6,295 bases of DNA from Pseudomonadota bacterium (GTDB taxonomy: Bacteria; Pseudomonadota; Gammaproteobacteria; Burkholderiales; Burkholderiaceae_C). The stretch covers positions 1 to 6,295 of the forward strand of contig JAEWPH010000030.1 of NCBI GenBank assembly GCA_023460715.1, given 5' to 3'. The translations under genes were made by a program, and so were the position numbers. The notes under the pieces are model-generated. The model did not search any database. It had not been told where the DNA came from and saw only the letters and a list, made by a program, of their open reading frames with translations. Below are positions 1 through 5,836 of the stretch, piece after piece (the first letter of the stretch is position 1; each line of letters starts with the position of its first letter).

Positions 1-167
1 CCGCCCCCCCCCCCGGCGCGGTAGACCGCATCGCCGCCTTGTGGCGCCGGGGCCGGCTGCGGCGGGAAGTTGTCATAGTCGCCGCCGTGCGCGTCCAGGA
101 TGGCCTGGGCCATGGCCTCGACGGAAGCGTCCGCTGGTGCGGCGTCGGAGCAGTGCGGCTCAGCCAT
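1..167 (-). CDS. thiE: Probable thiamine-phosphate synthase ThiE, N-terminal fragment
   Basis: This open frame begins with ATG at 165-167 and runs without a stop for 55 codons to the window edge, so the 3' part is missing. The ATG overlaps the thiG stop by 8 bases (160-167), the usual sign of translational coupling in one operon. The translation starts [20 protein letters not shown] and continues through an Ala/Pro-rich stretch to AVYRA. It shows no catalytic motif, because the TIM-barrel core would lie beyond the edge. The assignment rests on context: the order thiO-thiS-thiG-thiE is common in Comamonadaceae, and from memory their ThiE proteins carry an N-terminal extension of this kind. ThiE joins thiazole phosphate and HMP-PP to give thiamine phosphate. 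The last codons are a glycine run encoded by 11 consecutive G, which may be a sequence error. It could instead be another thiamine gene. No clear Shine-Dalgarno precedes it. Confidence 0.55.
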   Translation of the reverse strand, partial: MAEPHCSDAAPADASVEAMAQAILDAHGGDYDNFPPQPAPAPQGGDAVYRAGGGG

Positions 168-981
168 GGCTGTGGTGCCAGAAAGGGGTGCCGAGCACGG
201 GCGTGCTGGGCTGGGCCGTGTCCTGCGCGGCCATGGCACCTGCGGTGCGCGCGGCGCGGCCGGCGGCCACGGCGTCGGCGAACGCACCCGCCATGGCGAC
301 GGGATCGGTGGCCAGGGCCACGGCGGTGTTCAGCAGCACACCGTCATAACCCCATTCCATGACCTGGCACGCGTGCGAGGGCAGGCCCAGGCCGGCATCG
401 ACGAGCAGGGGCACATCGAGGCGGTCCCGCAGCAGTTGCAGCGCATACGGGTTGACGGGGCCGCGGCCGGTGCCGATGGGTGCGGCCCAGGGCATCACGG
501 CCTGGCAGCCCACGTCCACCAGCCGCTGGCACAGCACCAGGTCTTCCGTGCAGTAGGGCAGCACCTGGAAGCCGTCGCGGATCAGCTGGGAGGCGGCGTC
601 CACCAGGTTCAGCGTGTCGGGCTGCAGGGTGTAGTCGTCGCCGATGAGTTCGAGCTTGATCCACGGGGTGTTGAACACCTCGCGCGCCATCTGGGCCGTG
701 GTGATGGCCTCCTGCACGCTGTGGCAACCGGCGGTGTTGGGCAGCACGGGCACGTTGAGCCGCTTGAGCAGTTCCCAGAAGCTGGCGCCGGTCTCGGCGG
801 CATTGTGGCCCTGGCGGCGCAGCGAGGCCGTGACCATGGCAGGCCGGGCGCGCTGCACGGCGGCTTCGAGCACGCTGGGCGAGGGGTAGCGGGCCGTGCC
901 CAGCAGCAGGCGGCTCTGGAAGGTCTGGCCGTAGAGCACCAGCGCGTCGCTGGCGGCGGGAGAGGGGGCAGTGGAGGACAT
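160..981 (-). CDS. thiG: Thiazole synthase ThiG
   Basis: ThiG is the cytoplasmic enzyme that condenses 1-deoxyxylulose 5-phosphate, dehydroglycine and sulfur from ThiS thiocarboxylate into the thiazole phosphate of thiamine. The 273-residue product is normal length for the family apart from a short N-terminal extension and a polar ~25-residue tail ending PFWHHSHG. Diagnostic segments appear in order: [12 protein letters not shown] (about 21-32), the Schiff-base lysine K109 in the WIKLE motif with E111 beside it, [10 protein letters not shown] (114-123), the phosphate loop PIGTGRGP (168-175), and D195 in LLVDAGLG. The spacing of K109, E111 and D195 matches the catalytic Lys, Glu and Asp known from Bacillus ThiG (from memory). 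The start is the ATG at 979-981. The 18-base gap from the thiS stop is pyrimidine-rich and has no Shine-Dalgarno, so coupling to thiS translation is likely. It lies third in the thiO operon under TPP riboswitch control. Confidence 0.97.
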   Translation of the reverse strand: MSSTAPSPAASDALVLYGQTFQSRLLLGTARYPSPSVLEAAVQRARPAMVTASLRRQGHNAAETGASFWELLKRLNVPVLPNTAGCHSVQEAITTAQMAREVFNTPWIKLELIGDDYTLQPDTLNLVDAASQLIRDGFQVLPYCTEDLVLCQRLVDVGCQAVMPWAAPIGTGRGPVNPYALQLLRDRLDVPLLVDAGLGLPSHACQVMEWGYDGVLLNTAVALATDPVAMAGAFADAVAAGRAARTAGAMAAQDTAQPSTPVLGTPFWHHSHG

Positions 982-999
982 GGAAGGGAAGGGGGGGCT

Positions 1000-1197
1000 T
1001 CAGCCGCCGGTGACCGGGGCGATGATTTCGATCCTGTCGCCGTCCTGCAGCGGGTGCACGGCGTACCGGGTGTTGGGGACGAACTGCAGGTTCACGGCCA
1101 CGGCGAAGGGGGGCTTGGCACCCTGGTGCGCCACGGCGTCGGCCACGGTGGCACTGCCCTGCAGCTCGACGGGAGTCTGGTTGATGAAGATGTTCAT
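1000..1197 (-). CDS. thiS: Sulfur carrier protein ThiS
   Basis: ThiS is a small ubiquitin-fold protein. Its C-terminal Gly-Gly is adenylated and converted to a thiocarboxylate that gives sulfur to ThiG for thiazole formation. The product is 65 residues, typical for the family, starts MNIFINQTPVEL and ends IAPVTGG, with the required terminal Gly-Gly. The central AVAVNLQFVPNTRY and the DGDRIEIIAPV strand are classic ThiS features. The start ATG (1195-1197) overlaps the thiO stop as ATGA, and no Shine-Dalgarno precedes it, so it is probably translated by ribosomes finishing thiO. The thiG start follows 18 bases after its stop. No ThiF (adenylating enzyme) gene is in the window, so it must be elsewhere. 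Confidence 0.97.
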   Translation of the reverse strand: MNIFINQTPVELQGSATVADAVAHQGAKPPFAVAVNLQFVPNTRYAVHPLQDGDRIEIIAPVTGG

Positions 1198-2321
1198 GGA
1201 CTGGTAGTTGCGGCCTCGGCTGCGCCTTGCAACTGCAATGCGAGGTCGAAGCGCGGCGCGAGGGGGGATTGTCCCGTGTTCAGACATTGCATCACAACAT
1301 CGAGCAGGGCCGGCGCGATCATGAAGCCATGGCGGTACAGGCCGTTCACCTCCAGCACGCGGTCGGTCACCTGGCGCACGGCAGGCAGGTTGTCGGGCAG
1401 CGTGGGGCGGCACTGCGTGGCGATTTCCAGGATGCGCGCCTCGGCAAAGCCGGTGTGCACCGCGTAGGCCGCGCTCAGCAGCTCGAGCGTGGAGCGCACG
1501 CTGGCGGGCGAGAGGTCATCGGATTCGATCTCGGTCGCGCCAATGACGAAGACGTGGTCCTGCTTGGGGGCAATGTAGATCGGGTAGCGCGGGTGCACCA
1601 CGCGCGTGGGGCGCTGCAGCGTCACCTCGGGCGCATGCAGGCGCACGACCTCGCCGCGCACGCCGCGCAGCGCAGGCCATTGGCCGCGAGCGCCCAGGCC
1701 GCGGCAGTCGATCACCCAGTCGGGCTGGCCCGTGGTGCCGGGCGCGAAGTCTTCGGGGCTGCGGGCGCTGTGCCAATGCGCGCGCACCTTGAGCTGCGCC
1801 ATGGTGCGCTCCAGTGCGGTGAGCAACTGGCGGTTGTCGAGCTGGCCTTCGCCCGGCAGGTACAGGCCCTGGTGAAAGCGGTTCGCGGCCGTGGGCTCCA
1901 GCGTGGCGACGCCGTCACTGTCCAGCACTTGCAGCGCGGGCAGGTCGGGCACGACGGTCTGCGTGCGCTCCAGCGTGCCGCGCAGGCGGGCGGCGTCGCC
2001 CGCGTCCTGCCGGTGCCAGAGGACCAGGGTGCCGTTCTGCTGGAAGTACACCGGTTCCACCAGCTGCGCGAGCAGCTGGGGCCAGCGGTTGAGGGCGTAC
2101 TGGCCCATGCGCACCACGCCGGGCTCGGTCACCGCGGACTCGGCCAGCGGCGCCAGCATGGCGGCGGCGATGCGGGCGGCGGCGCCTTGCGCATCCGGGC
2201 CGCCGGCTTCGTAGATGTCGACGGAATGGCCCGCGCGGGCCAGCTCGATGGCGAGCAGGCGGCCCATGAGGCCGGCACCCAGGATGGCGATGGAGGAGGG
2301 AGAAGAAGAAAGAAGAGGCAT
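1194..2321 (-). CDS. thiO: FAD-dependent glycine oxidase ThiO
   Basis: ThiO is an FAD enzyme of the D-amino-acid oxidase (DAO) fold. It oxidises glycine with O2 to dehydroglycine, the C2-N unit used by ThiG, so the organism makes thiazole by the aerobic route rather than with the radical-SAM enzyme ThiH. The product from ATG 2319-2321 is 375 residues. The dinucleotide-binding strand is clear: SIAILGAGLMG with GxGxxG at 15-20, followed by GHSVDIYEAGG. The C-terminal GLYRHGFMIAPALL (about 327-340) matches the conserved FAD/substrate segment of ThiO. The frame is open further upstream, but residues there are not conserved and would run through the riboswitch. Codons 2-10 form a Ser/Leu stretch encoded by a pyrimidine-only tract. 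The Shine-Dalgarno is poor (GACGGA at best). It is the first gene of the thiO-thiS-thiG-(thiE) operon and directly follows the TPP riboswitch. Confidence 0.95.
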   Translation of the reverse strand: MPLLSSSPSSIAILGAGLMGRLLAIELARAGHSVDIYEAGGPDAQGAAARIAAAMLAPLAESAVTEPGVVRMGQYALNRWPQLLAQLVEPVYFQQNGTLVLWHRQDAGDAARLRGTLERTQTVVPDLPALQVLDSDGVATLEPTAANRFHQGLYLPGEGQLDNRQLLTALERTMAQLKVRAHWHSARSPEDFAPGTTGQPDWVIDCRGLGARGQWPALRGVRGEVVRLHAPEVTLQRPTRVVHPRYPIYIAPKQDHVFVIGATEIESDDLSPASVRSTLELLSAAYAVHTGFAEARILEIATQCRPTLPDNLPAVRQVTDRVLEVNGLYRHGFMIAPALLDVVMQCLNTGQSPLAPRFDLALQLQGAAEAATTSP

Positions 2322-2382
2322 CGGGTCCGTCGTGTCTTGTCTGCAAGCCAACAAAGGGACAAAACGGGTGATGCCGATCCAT

Positions 2383-2533
2383 GAAACTCCCCACGCCAGC
2401 ATGACCTGGATCGGGTAGCGGGGCCGGGTGGAAGGTGTGCCTGCGCAGGCGGCAGGTGCCTTCCGGAAAGCCCCAGGGTATTTCTCAGTCGCCGGCCGGC
2501 AGCACCGTGGCTGCGGCGGGACACCCCTGTTTC
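2383..2533 (-). promoter_or_regulatory. TPP riboswitch (THI element) of the thiO operon
   Basis: Read on the minus strand, the leader shows the TPP aptamer signature in order: GAAAC (P1, 2529-2533), GGGGTGT, a long GC-rich P3, CTGAGAAATACCC, then TACCCGATCCAGGTCATGCT with GGCGTGGGGA, and GTTTC closing P1 (2383-2387). P1 pairs GAAAC with GTTTC perfectly, P4 pairs CCC with GGG, and P5 pairs CCAG with CTGG around GTCAT. Between ACCC (P2) and P4 lies an extra ~55-base stem (2420-2474) built from GGGGC/GCCCC and GGAAGG/CCTTCC. The aptamer is therefore about 151 bases long, larger than usual. About 60 bases separate it from the thiO ATG. No U-tract terminator is visible, so control of translation is more likely than attenuation. 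TPP binding should lower operon expression. Confidence 0.93.
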
Positions 2534-2546
2534 GTCCGTGAGCGGG

Positions 2547-2555
2547 ATTACAGCA
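2547..2555 (-). promoter_or_regulatory. Extended -10 promoter of the thiO operon (predicted)
   Basis: On the minus strand the sequence TGCTGTAAT contains a five-of-six match to TATAAT (2547-2552) preceded by an extended TGn. Transcription would begin near 2540, a few bases before P1 of the TPP aptamer, exactly where a riboswitch leader should start. No good -35 box is seen at the expected spacing, which is acceptable for an extended -10 promoter. This is inferred from sequence and position only. Confidence 0.5.
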
Positions 2556-2636
2556 CAGGGCCCAAGACCCTGGTGTTGATCTGGTGCAGGGGTTGGGCGC
2601 AGGGCGCGCGACGCCGGCGGGCCGGCCGACATCCCG

Positions 2637-2642
2637 GATAAT
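2637..2642 (+). promoter_or_regulatory. Possible -10 box of thiD
   Basis: GATAAT is a five-of-six match to the sigma-70 -10 box and stands out in a GC-rich region. Its end is only 7 bases before the thiD ATG, so transcription would start at or next to the A of the ATG and give a leaderless message. This fits the absence of a Shine-Dalgarno there. No convincing -35 box is present upstream. It is one weak motif and may be chance. Confidence 0.3.
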
Positions 2643-2649
2643 TTTTGCC

Positions 2650-3504
2650 ATGACCGAAAACAACCAGCATTCGTCGCCGGCCCACCGGCGCTACGCCCGT
2701 GTGCTTTCCATCGCGGGCTCCGACAGCGGCGGCGGCGCGGGCATCCAGGCCGACCTCAAGACCTTCAGCGCGCTGGGCTGCTACGGCATGACGGCCATCA
2801 CCGCCATCACGGCGCAGAACACGCAGGGCGTGAGCGGCATCCACGGCATTCCGCCGCAGATGCTGAAGGCCCAGATCGATGCGGTGGTGCAGGACATCGG
2901 CGTGGACGCCGTCAAAATCGGCATGCTGCACTCGCCCGAGGTGGTGCAGGTGGTGGCCGATGCCATCCGCGAATACGACCTGCCGCACGTGGTGCTCGAC
3001 CCGGTGATGGTAGCCACCAGCGGCGACCGGCTGATCGCCGCCGAGACGGTGGGCACGCTGGTGCAGGAACTCTTTCCGCTGGCCACGCTGGTCACGCCCA
3101 ACCTGGACGAGGCCGGCTGGCTGCTGGAGCGCCGCATCGACGGCGAGGCCGCGCTGGACGCGGCGGCAGAAGGCCTGCTGGCGCTGGGCGCGCGGGCCGT
3201 GCTGCTCAAGGGCGGCCACCTGCCCGGCGACTGGGTCATCGACGTGCTGGCGGATGGCAAGGGCCTGCGCCACCGTCTGCAGTCCGCCCGCATCGCCACG
3301 CACAACGGGCACGGCACGGGGTGCACGCTGTCGTCGGCCGTGGCTTCGTTCCTGGCGCTGGGGGAGCCGCTGCAGCAGGCGGTGGAAAAGGGCCGGGCCT
3401 ACATCCTGGGCGCCATCGCGGCCGGCGCCGACGTGCGCACGGGCCGGGGGCACGGCCCGCTCAACCACGGCTATGCGCCCGTGGCCCAGCGGGTGTTCGG
3501 CTGA
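2650..3504 (+). CDS. thiD: Hydroxymethylpyrimidine/phosphomethylpyrimidine kinase ThiD
   Basis: ThiD phosphorylates HMP and then HMP-P to HMP-PP, the pyrimidine partner that ThiE joins to thiazole phosphate. It is a ribokinase-fold cytoplasmic enzyme. The 284-residue product shows the family landmarks: LSIAGSDSGGGAGIQADLK (19-37) for substrate binding, CYGMTAITAITAQNT (44-58), KIGML (89-93), VLDPVMVATSG (115-125), TPNLDEA (149-155), VLLKGGH (184-190) and the catalytic anion hole HGTGCTLSSA (221-230) with C225. The ATG at 2650 is preferred over an in-frame one at 2584, because the extra 22 residues look non-conserved and would overlap the divergent promoter region. There is no Shine-Dalgarno, and a -10-like GATAAT lies just upstream. 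It diverges from the thiO operon, sharing a 328-base intergenic region, and has no riboswitch of its own. It could in principle act in salvage with the CytX permease. Confidence 0.96.
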   Translation: MTENNQHSSPAHRRYARVLSIAGSDSGGGAGIQADLKTFSALGCYGMTAITAITAQNTQGVSGIHGIPPQMLKAQIDAVVQDIGVDAVKIGMLHSPEVVQVVADAIREYDLPHVVLDPVMVATSGDRLIAAETVGTLVQELFPLATLVTPNLDEAGWLLERRIDGEAALDAAAEGLLALGARAVLLKGGHLPGDWVIDVLADGKGLRHRLQSARIATHNGHGTGCTLSSAVASFLALGEPLQQAVEKGRAYILGAIAAGADVRTGRGHGPLNHGYAPVAQRVFG

Positions 3505-3517
3505 CGGCTACTACATC

Positions 3518-3550
3518 CCTTCAAGCCGCCTCGGCCGGGGCGGCTGAAGG
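3518..3550. terminator. Hairpin between convergent thiD and SH3-protein genes
   Basis: CCTTCA-A-GCCGCC (3518-3530) pairs with GGCGGCTGAAGG (3539-3550), giving 12 base pairs with one bulged A and an 8-base loop. It begins 13 bases after the thiD stop and ends 2 bases before the stop of the opposing gene, so it can serve both directions. Neither side has a proper T tract, so it may be a weak or Rho-assisted terminator or a 3'-end stabiliser. Confidence 0.55.
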
Positions 3551-3552
3551 TG

Positions 3553-4062
3553 CTACCAACCCCAGGCCAGGCTGCGGGCGACCCAGCCCTTCTGGCCGCC
3601 CTCGCGCTGCACGTGGGCCCAGGTCCCCGACTTCTTCAGCGTGCGCACCACTTCGTGCTGCTGCAGCTTGCCCACCACCCGGTGGCTGGGGCCGGGACCG
3701 GCCCGCAGATTGGCCGTGCGGGCGGTGACCACCATGTGCGGGGTCTTGCTGGTCAGCGGCGCATAGACCCAGCCGAGCGGCTCCTCGTAGTCGCGCACCT
3801 TGAGCCAGTTGCCCTTGCGCTGCGTCACGCGCAGCGGGTAGCCGTCGCTCAGTTCCCACAGCGTGGCTGAGCGCGTCGAGGGTGTCTCGCGCACGTTGAC
3901 GGACGAGCCCTTGATGCTCACGTACTGCTGGGCCTGCGCGGCGCCGGCGGTCAGCAGCAGCAACAGGCTGGCCGCGATGCCTGCAGCGGCCGTGGTGAAC
4001 GCGCGGCCGGCGCGTGGGAGGCGGGGGATCAAGGGCTGGGGGCGGGGAAGGGTGGCTGACAC
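3553..4062 (-). CDS. Exported protein with two bacterial SH3 domains
   Basis: The product is a 169-residue putative periplasmic protein. The start is the GTG at 4060-4062, chosen because GAGAGGAG stands 10 bases upstream as a strong Shine-Dalgarno. A longer in-frame TTG start (4200) would place the signal peptide far inside. The N-terminus has several arginines (7-20), a hydrophobic core AAAGIAASLLLLLTAGAA (25-42) and a likely signal peptidase cut after AQA (44). Two SH3b repeats follow: the first about 47-103 (VNVRETPS and GWVYAPL), the second about 108-169 (ANLRAGPG and GWVARSL). Such domains bind peptidoglycan or other cell-wall ligands. With no catalytic domain it is probably a structural or targeting protein. 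Two-SH3b proteins of this kind are usually annotated as hypothetical. It has no evident link to thiamine, has no riboswitch, and converges on thiD. Confidence 0.85.
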   Translation of the reverse strand: MSATLPRPQPLIPRLPRAGRAFTTAAAGIAASLLLLLTAGAAQAQQYVSIKGSSVNVRETPSTRSATLWELSDGYPLRVTQRKGNWLKVRDYEEPLGWVYAPLTSKTPHMVVTARTANLRAGPGPSHRVVGKLQQHEVVRTLKKSGTWAHVQREGGQKGWVARSLAWGW

Positions 4063-4312
4063 GCTGCGGGTACTCCTCTCGGTCGATGGAAAAAATGAGA
4101 GGGGTGGACGGCTGCGGGGGAGCGAAGTTCCGGCCAATGTGTCGGGGATGACCCGGGGAGCTGCCCTGATGCACGCGTTTGTCGCGCAGGGCTTCATCAA
4201 AAATGTGAGCTACCTGCGCTTACTGCCAAAGGGATTCGGGCACAAATGACCTTGGAAGCCATTGTGGCCGAGCGCCTCCAGCTATTATTTTTAATATTGC
4301 AGCCGGCGACCG
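4063..4312. other. Intergenic region between cytX and the SH3-protein gene
   Basis: These 250 bases hold no supported gene. They contain the Shine-Dalgarno of the SH3-protein gene and must contain its promoter, but I see no convincing -35/-10 pair. An AT-rich near-palindrome, TATTA-TTTT-TAATA (4283-4296), follows the cytX stop closely and is unlike its GC-rich surroundings. It may be a transcript end for cytX or part of a degenerate interspersed repeat. Confidence 0.5.
4071..4080 (-). promoter_or_regulatory. Shine-Dalgarno that fixes the GTG start of the SH3-protein gene
   Basis: The minus strand reads GAGAGGAGTA here, with AGGAG about ten bases before the GTG at 4062. It is the best ribosome binding site in the window and decides the start of the SH3b protein in favour of GTG over the upstream TTG. 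Confidence 0.7.
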
Positions 4313-5587
4313 TCAGGCACGCCGCGAACGCGTGGCCCAGGCCAGCGCAAAGCAGAGGGCCAGCGTGGGCAGCGCCGAGCCGGCACCGGCCCACACGCGC
4401 GGCAGCAGGTGGTAGAACGCGATGCCCGACAGCCACAGCGCCACCGGCAGCCACTCCACGCGCGATGCGCGCTGCAGCAGGGCGGGGGCCGACACGCCGA
4501 ACGCCAGCCGCCCCAGGATCACGCCGAACAGCGGCACGAACACCGAACTGAGCAGAAGCAGGAACGGCTCCAGGCTGTGCATGGGCAGCACCAGCGCCAG
4601 CGCCGTGCAAACCGCCGCCACGGCCAGGCCCCATTGGCGGATGCTCCAGCGCGGCAGCAGGCTGTGGGCCGACACGGCGCCCGAATAGGTGTCGCCATAG
4701 GCGTTGTCCACCTCGTCGATGAGGATCAGAGACAGCGCGATCAGCCCGCCCTGCGCCAGCAGCAGCGCGGTCACCAGATCCTGGCTGGGCAGCGTCAGCG
4801 CCACCAGCACGCCCAGCGTGTAGCACCAGATATTGGCCAGCGCATAGCCCAGCCAGGTGCCGCGCAAGGCCGCGCCGCCGCTTCTGCCGTGGCGCGCGTA
4901 GTCGGCCACCAGCGGCAGCCACGAGATGGGCATGGCGATCACCAGATCCAGCGCGGGCATCACGCCCATGCCGCCGGCGCCCTGGCGCTGCCACAGCTGC
5001 GCAAAGCCCTGCGCATGCGCCAGCGACAGGAACTGCCAGCTCAGCCACAGCAGCGACAGCACGACGAGCGGCAGCGCCACGCGCGCGATCACCCGGCGCA
5101 CCAGCTGCACCATCGAGCCGCTGATGAGCGCCATCACCACCGCGCCCCACAGCAGCGTGGCCGCCACGGGCCACCAGGCCGCGGCCGTGGCGCCGGACTG
5201 GCGGCCGATGGCCACCGTCGCGTCGCGCATCACCACCAGCTCGAACGTGCCCCAGCCGATGAGCTGCACGATGTTGAGCACGATGGGCAGGCTGGCGAAC
5301 GAGCGGCCGTACACCGCATGCATCAGCCCGGCGCTGGCCAGGCCGCTGTCGCAGCCCAGCTTGGCCACCCAGCCCAGCAGGCCGGCGCCGACGAGCGAGC
5401 CGAACACGATGGCGGCGAGCGCCTCCTGCGTGCCCAACGCTGGCATGAGATAGGCCCCCACCTGCATGACCAGCAGGCCCACGCCCAGGCTGAACCACAG
5501 CGAGGCATGGTCGTGCCACTGGAAGACACGCCGCTCGGCGGGCACCGGCGCAAGCGCGTCGTTGGCGATGGGGGAGGAGGGGGACAT
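4313..5587 (-). CDS. cytX: NCS1-family permease, predicted HMP transporter CytX
   Basis: This is an integral inner-membrane permease of the nucleobase:cation symporter-1 family (CodB relatives). Within this family, TPP-riboswitch-controlled members are called CytX and predicted to import hydroxymethylpyrimidine. The 424-residue product starts at ATG 5585-5587, with GGAG five bases upstream. The frame is open to a GTG at 5626, but that lacks a ribosome site and would lie inside the expression platform. The chain is almost wholly hydrophobic, with about twelve membrane spans from near residue 30 to 417. Family-like segments are FSLGVGLLVMQVGAYLMPALG (32-52), IGWGTFELVVM (110-120), PISWLPLVADYARHGR (220-235, the NCS1 PLxADYxR signature) and DEVDNAYGDTYSG (291-303). 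HMP brought in would be phosphorylated by the nearby ThiD. Substrate is inferred from family and riboswitch; cytosine or another pyrimidine cannot be excluded. Confidence 0.88.
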   Translation of the reverse strand: MSPSSPIANDALAPVPAERRVFQWHDHASLWFSLGVGLLVMQVGAYLMPALGTQEALAAIVFGSLVGAGLLGWVAKLGCDSGLASAGLMHAVYGRSFASLPIVLNIVQLIGWGTFELVVMRDATVAIGRQSGATAAAWWPVAATLLWGAVVMALISGSMVQLVRRVIARVALPLVVLSLLWLSWQFLSLAHAQGFAQLWQRQGAGGMGVMPALDLVIAMPISWLPLVADYARHGRSGGAALRGTWLGYALANIWCYTLGVLVALTLPSQDLVTALLLAQGGLIALSLILIDEVDNAYGDTYSGAVSAHSLLPRWSIRQWGLAVAAVCTALALVLPMHSLEPFLLLLSSVFVPLFGVILGRLAFGVSAPALLQRASRVEWLPVALWLSGIAFYHLLPRVWAGAGSALPTLALCFALAWATRSRRA

Positions 5588-5591
5588 GCGG

Positions 5592-5649
5592 GCTCCGTGG
5601 CAGAAACGACAGAGCAGGGGCCGCACGCGCCAGGCAGCGCCACGGGAGC
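5592..5649 (-). promoter_or_regulatory. RBS-sequestering stem (expression platform) of cytX
   Basis: On the minus strand GCTCC-C-GTGGC (5639-5649) can pair with GCCACGGAGC (5592-5601): ten pairs with one bulged C and a 37-base loop. The second arm contains the cytX Shine-Dalgarno GGAG (5593-5596), so the stem would block translation. The first arm (GCTCCC, 5644-5649) can instead pair with GGGAAGC (5675-5681), the 3' edge of the TPP aptamer. This gives a plausible anti-sequester when TPP is absent. There is no U tract, which favours translational control. Confidence 0.6.
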
Positions 5650-5673
5650 GGGCGGCGGCATGGCATGGTGGAC

Positions 5674-5776
5674 AGCTTCCCTGCGCGAGGATGATCTCGG
5701 GCCCACGCGCATCGGAGCGTGGGAACAGGTTCGAAGGGTGTGATCTCAGCCCTGCATTTGCAGGACACCCCTAGCT
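5674..5776 (-). promoter_or_regulatory. TPP riboswitch (THI element) of cytX
   Basis: Read on the minus strand, the aptamer elements occur in order. AGCT opens P1 (5773-5776). GGGGTGT (5765-5771) pairs with ACACCC to form P2. CCTGC-AAAT-GCAGG forms P3, followed by GGCTGAGATCACACCC. P4 pairs AACCTG with the CAGG of GCGCAGGGA, P5 is CGAG-ATCAT-CCTCG, and AGCT closes P1 (5674-5677). An extra hairpin CCCACGC/GCGTGGG (about 5702-5723) sits between P4 and P5, where most TPP aptamers have only two or three bases. The riboswitch ties the permease to intracellular TPP and is the main reason to call it an HMP or thiamine-precursor transporter. Confidence 0.93.
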
Positions 5777-5802
5777 TGTGCCGCCTTGCGGCAGCGGCGC
5801 GC

Positions 5803-5811
5803 ATTGTGCCA
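5803..5811 (-). promoter_or_regulatory. Possible extended -10 promoter of cytX
   Basis: The minus strand has TGGCACAAT, a TGn plus a four-of-six -10 match, 27 bases before the aptamer. A transcript from here would start near 5796, just before a small hairpin TGCCGC-AAG-GCGGCA (5779-5793), and then enter the riboswitch. No -35 box is evident, so confidence is low. Confidence 0.3.
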
Positions 5812-5836
5812 TGCACCTGCGGCAGCTTGGCGCCTA

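Noticed and set aside
100..1467. Long plus-strand open frame opposite thiG and thiS
   Set aside because: It is rich in Gly, His, Val and Arg with no motif, and it runs antisense to clearly recognised thiG, thiS and thiO. Long antisense frames are expected in DNA of this GC content.
1227..2384. Long plus-strand open frame opposite thiO
   Set aside because: It has low-complexity His/Gly/Arg/Ala composition and lies entirely antisense to ThiO with its intact FAD motif.
2322..2663. In-frame upstream extension of thiO
   Set aside because: It would translate through the whole TPP riboswitch. The FAD-binding strand sits at the normal distance from the ATG at 2321.
4063..4200. Longer SH3-protein start at TTG 4200
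   Set aside because: It would put about 70 residues before the signal-peptide core and lacks a ribosome site, whereas GTG 4062 has a strong one.
5588..5626. Longer CytX start at GTG 5626
   Set aside because: It has no Shine-Dalgarno, and the region is the arm and loop of the regulatory stem. ATG 5587 has GGAG at good spacing.
4409..5743. Long plus-strand open frame opposite cytX
   Set aside because: It is dominated by Gln, His, Arg and Ala, the antisense image of a membrane protein, and it overlaps the riboswitch.
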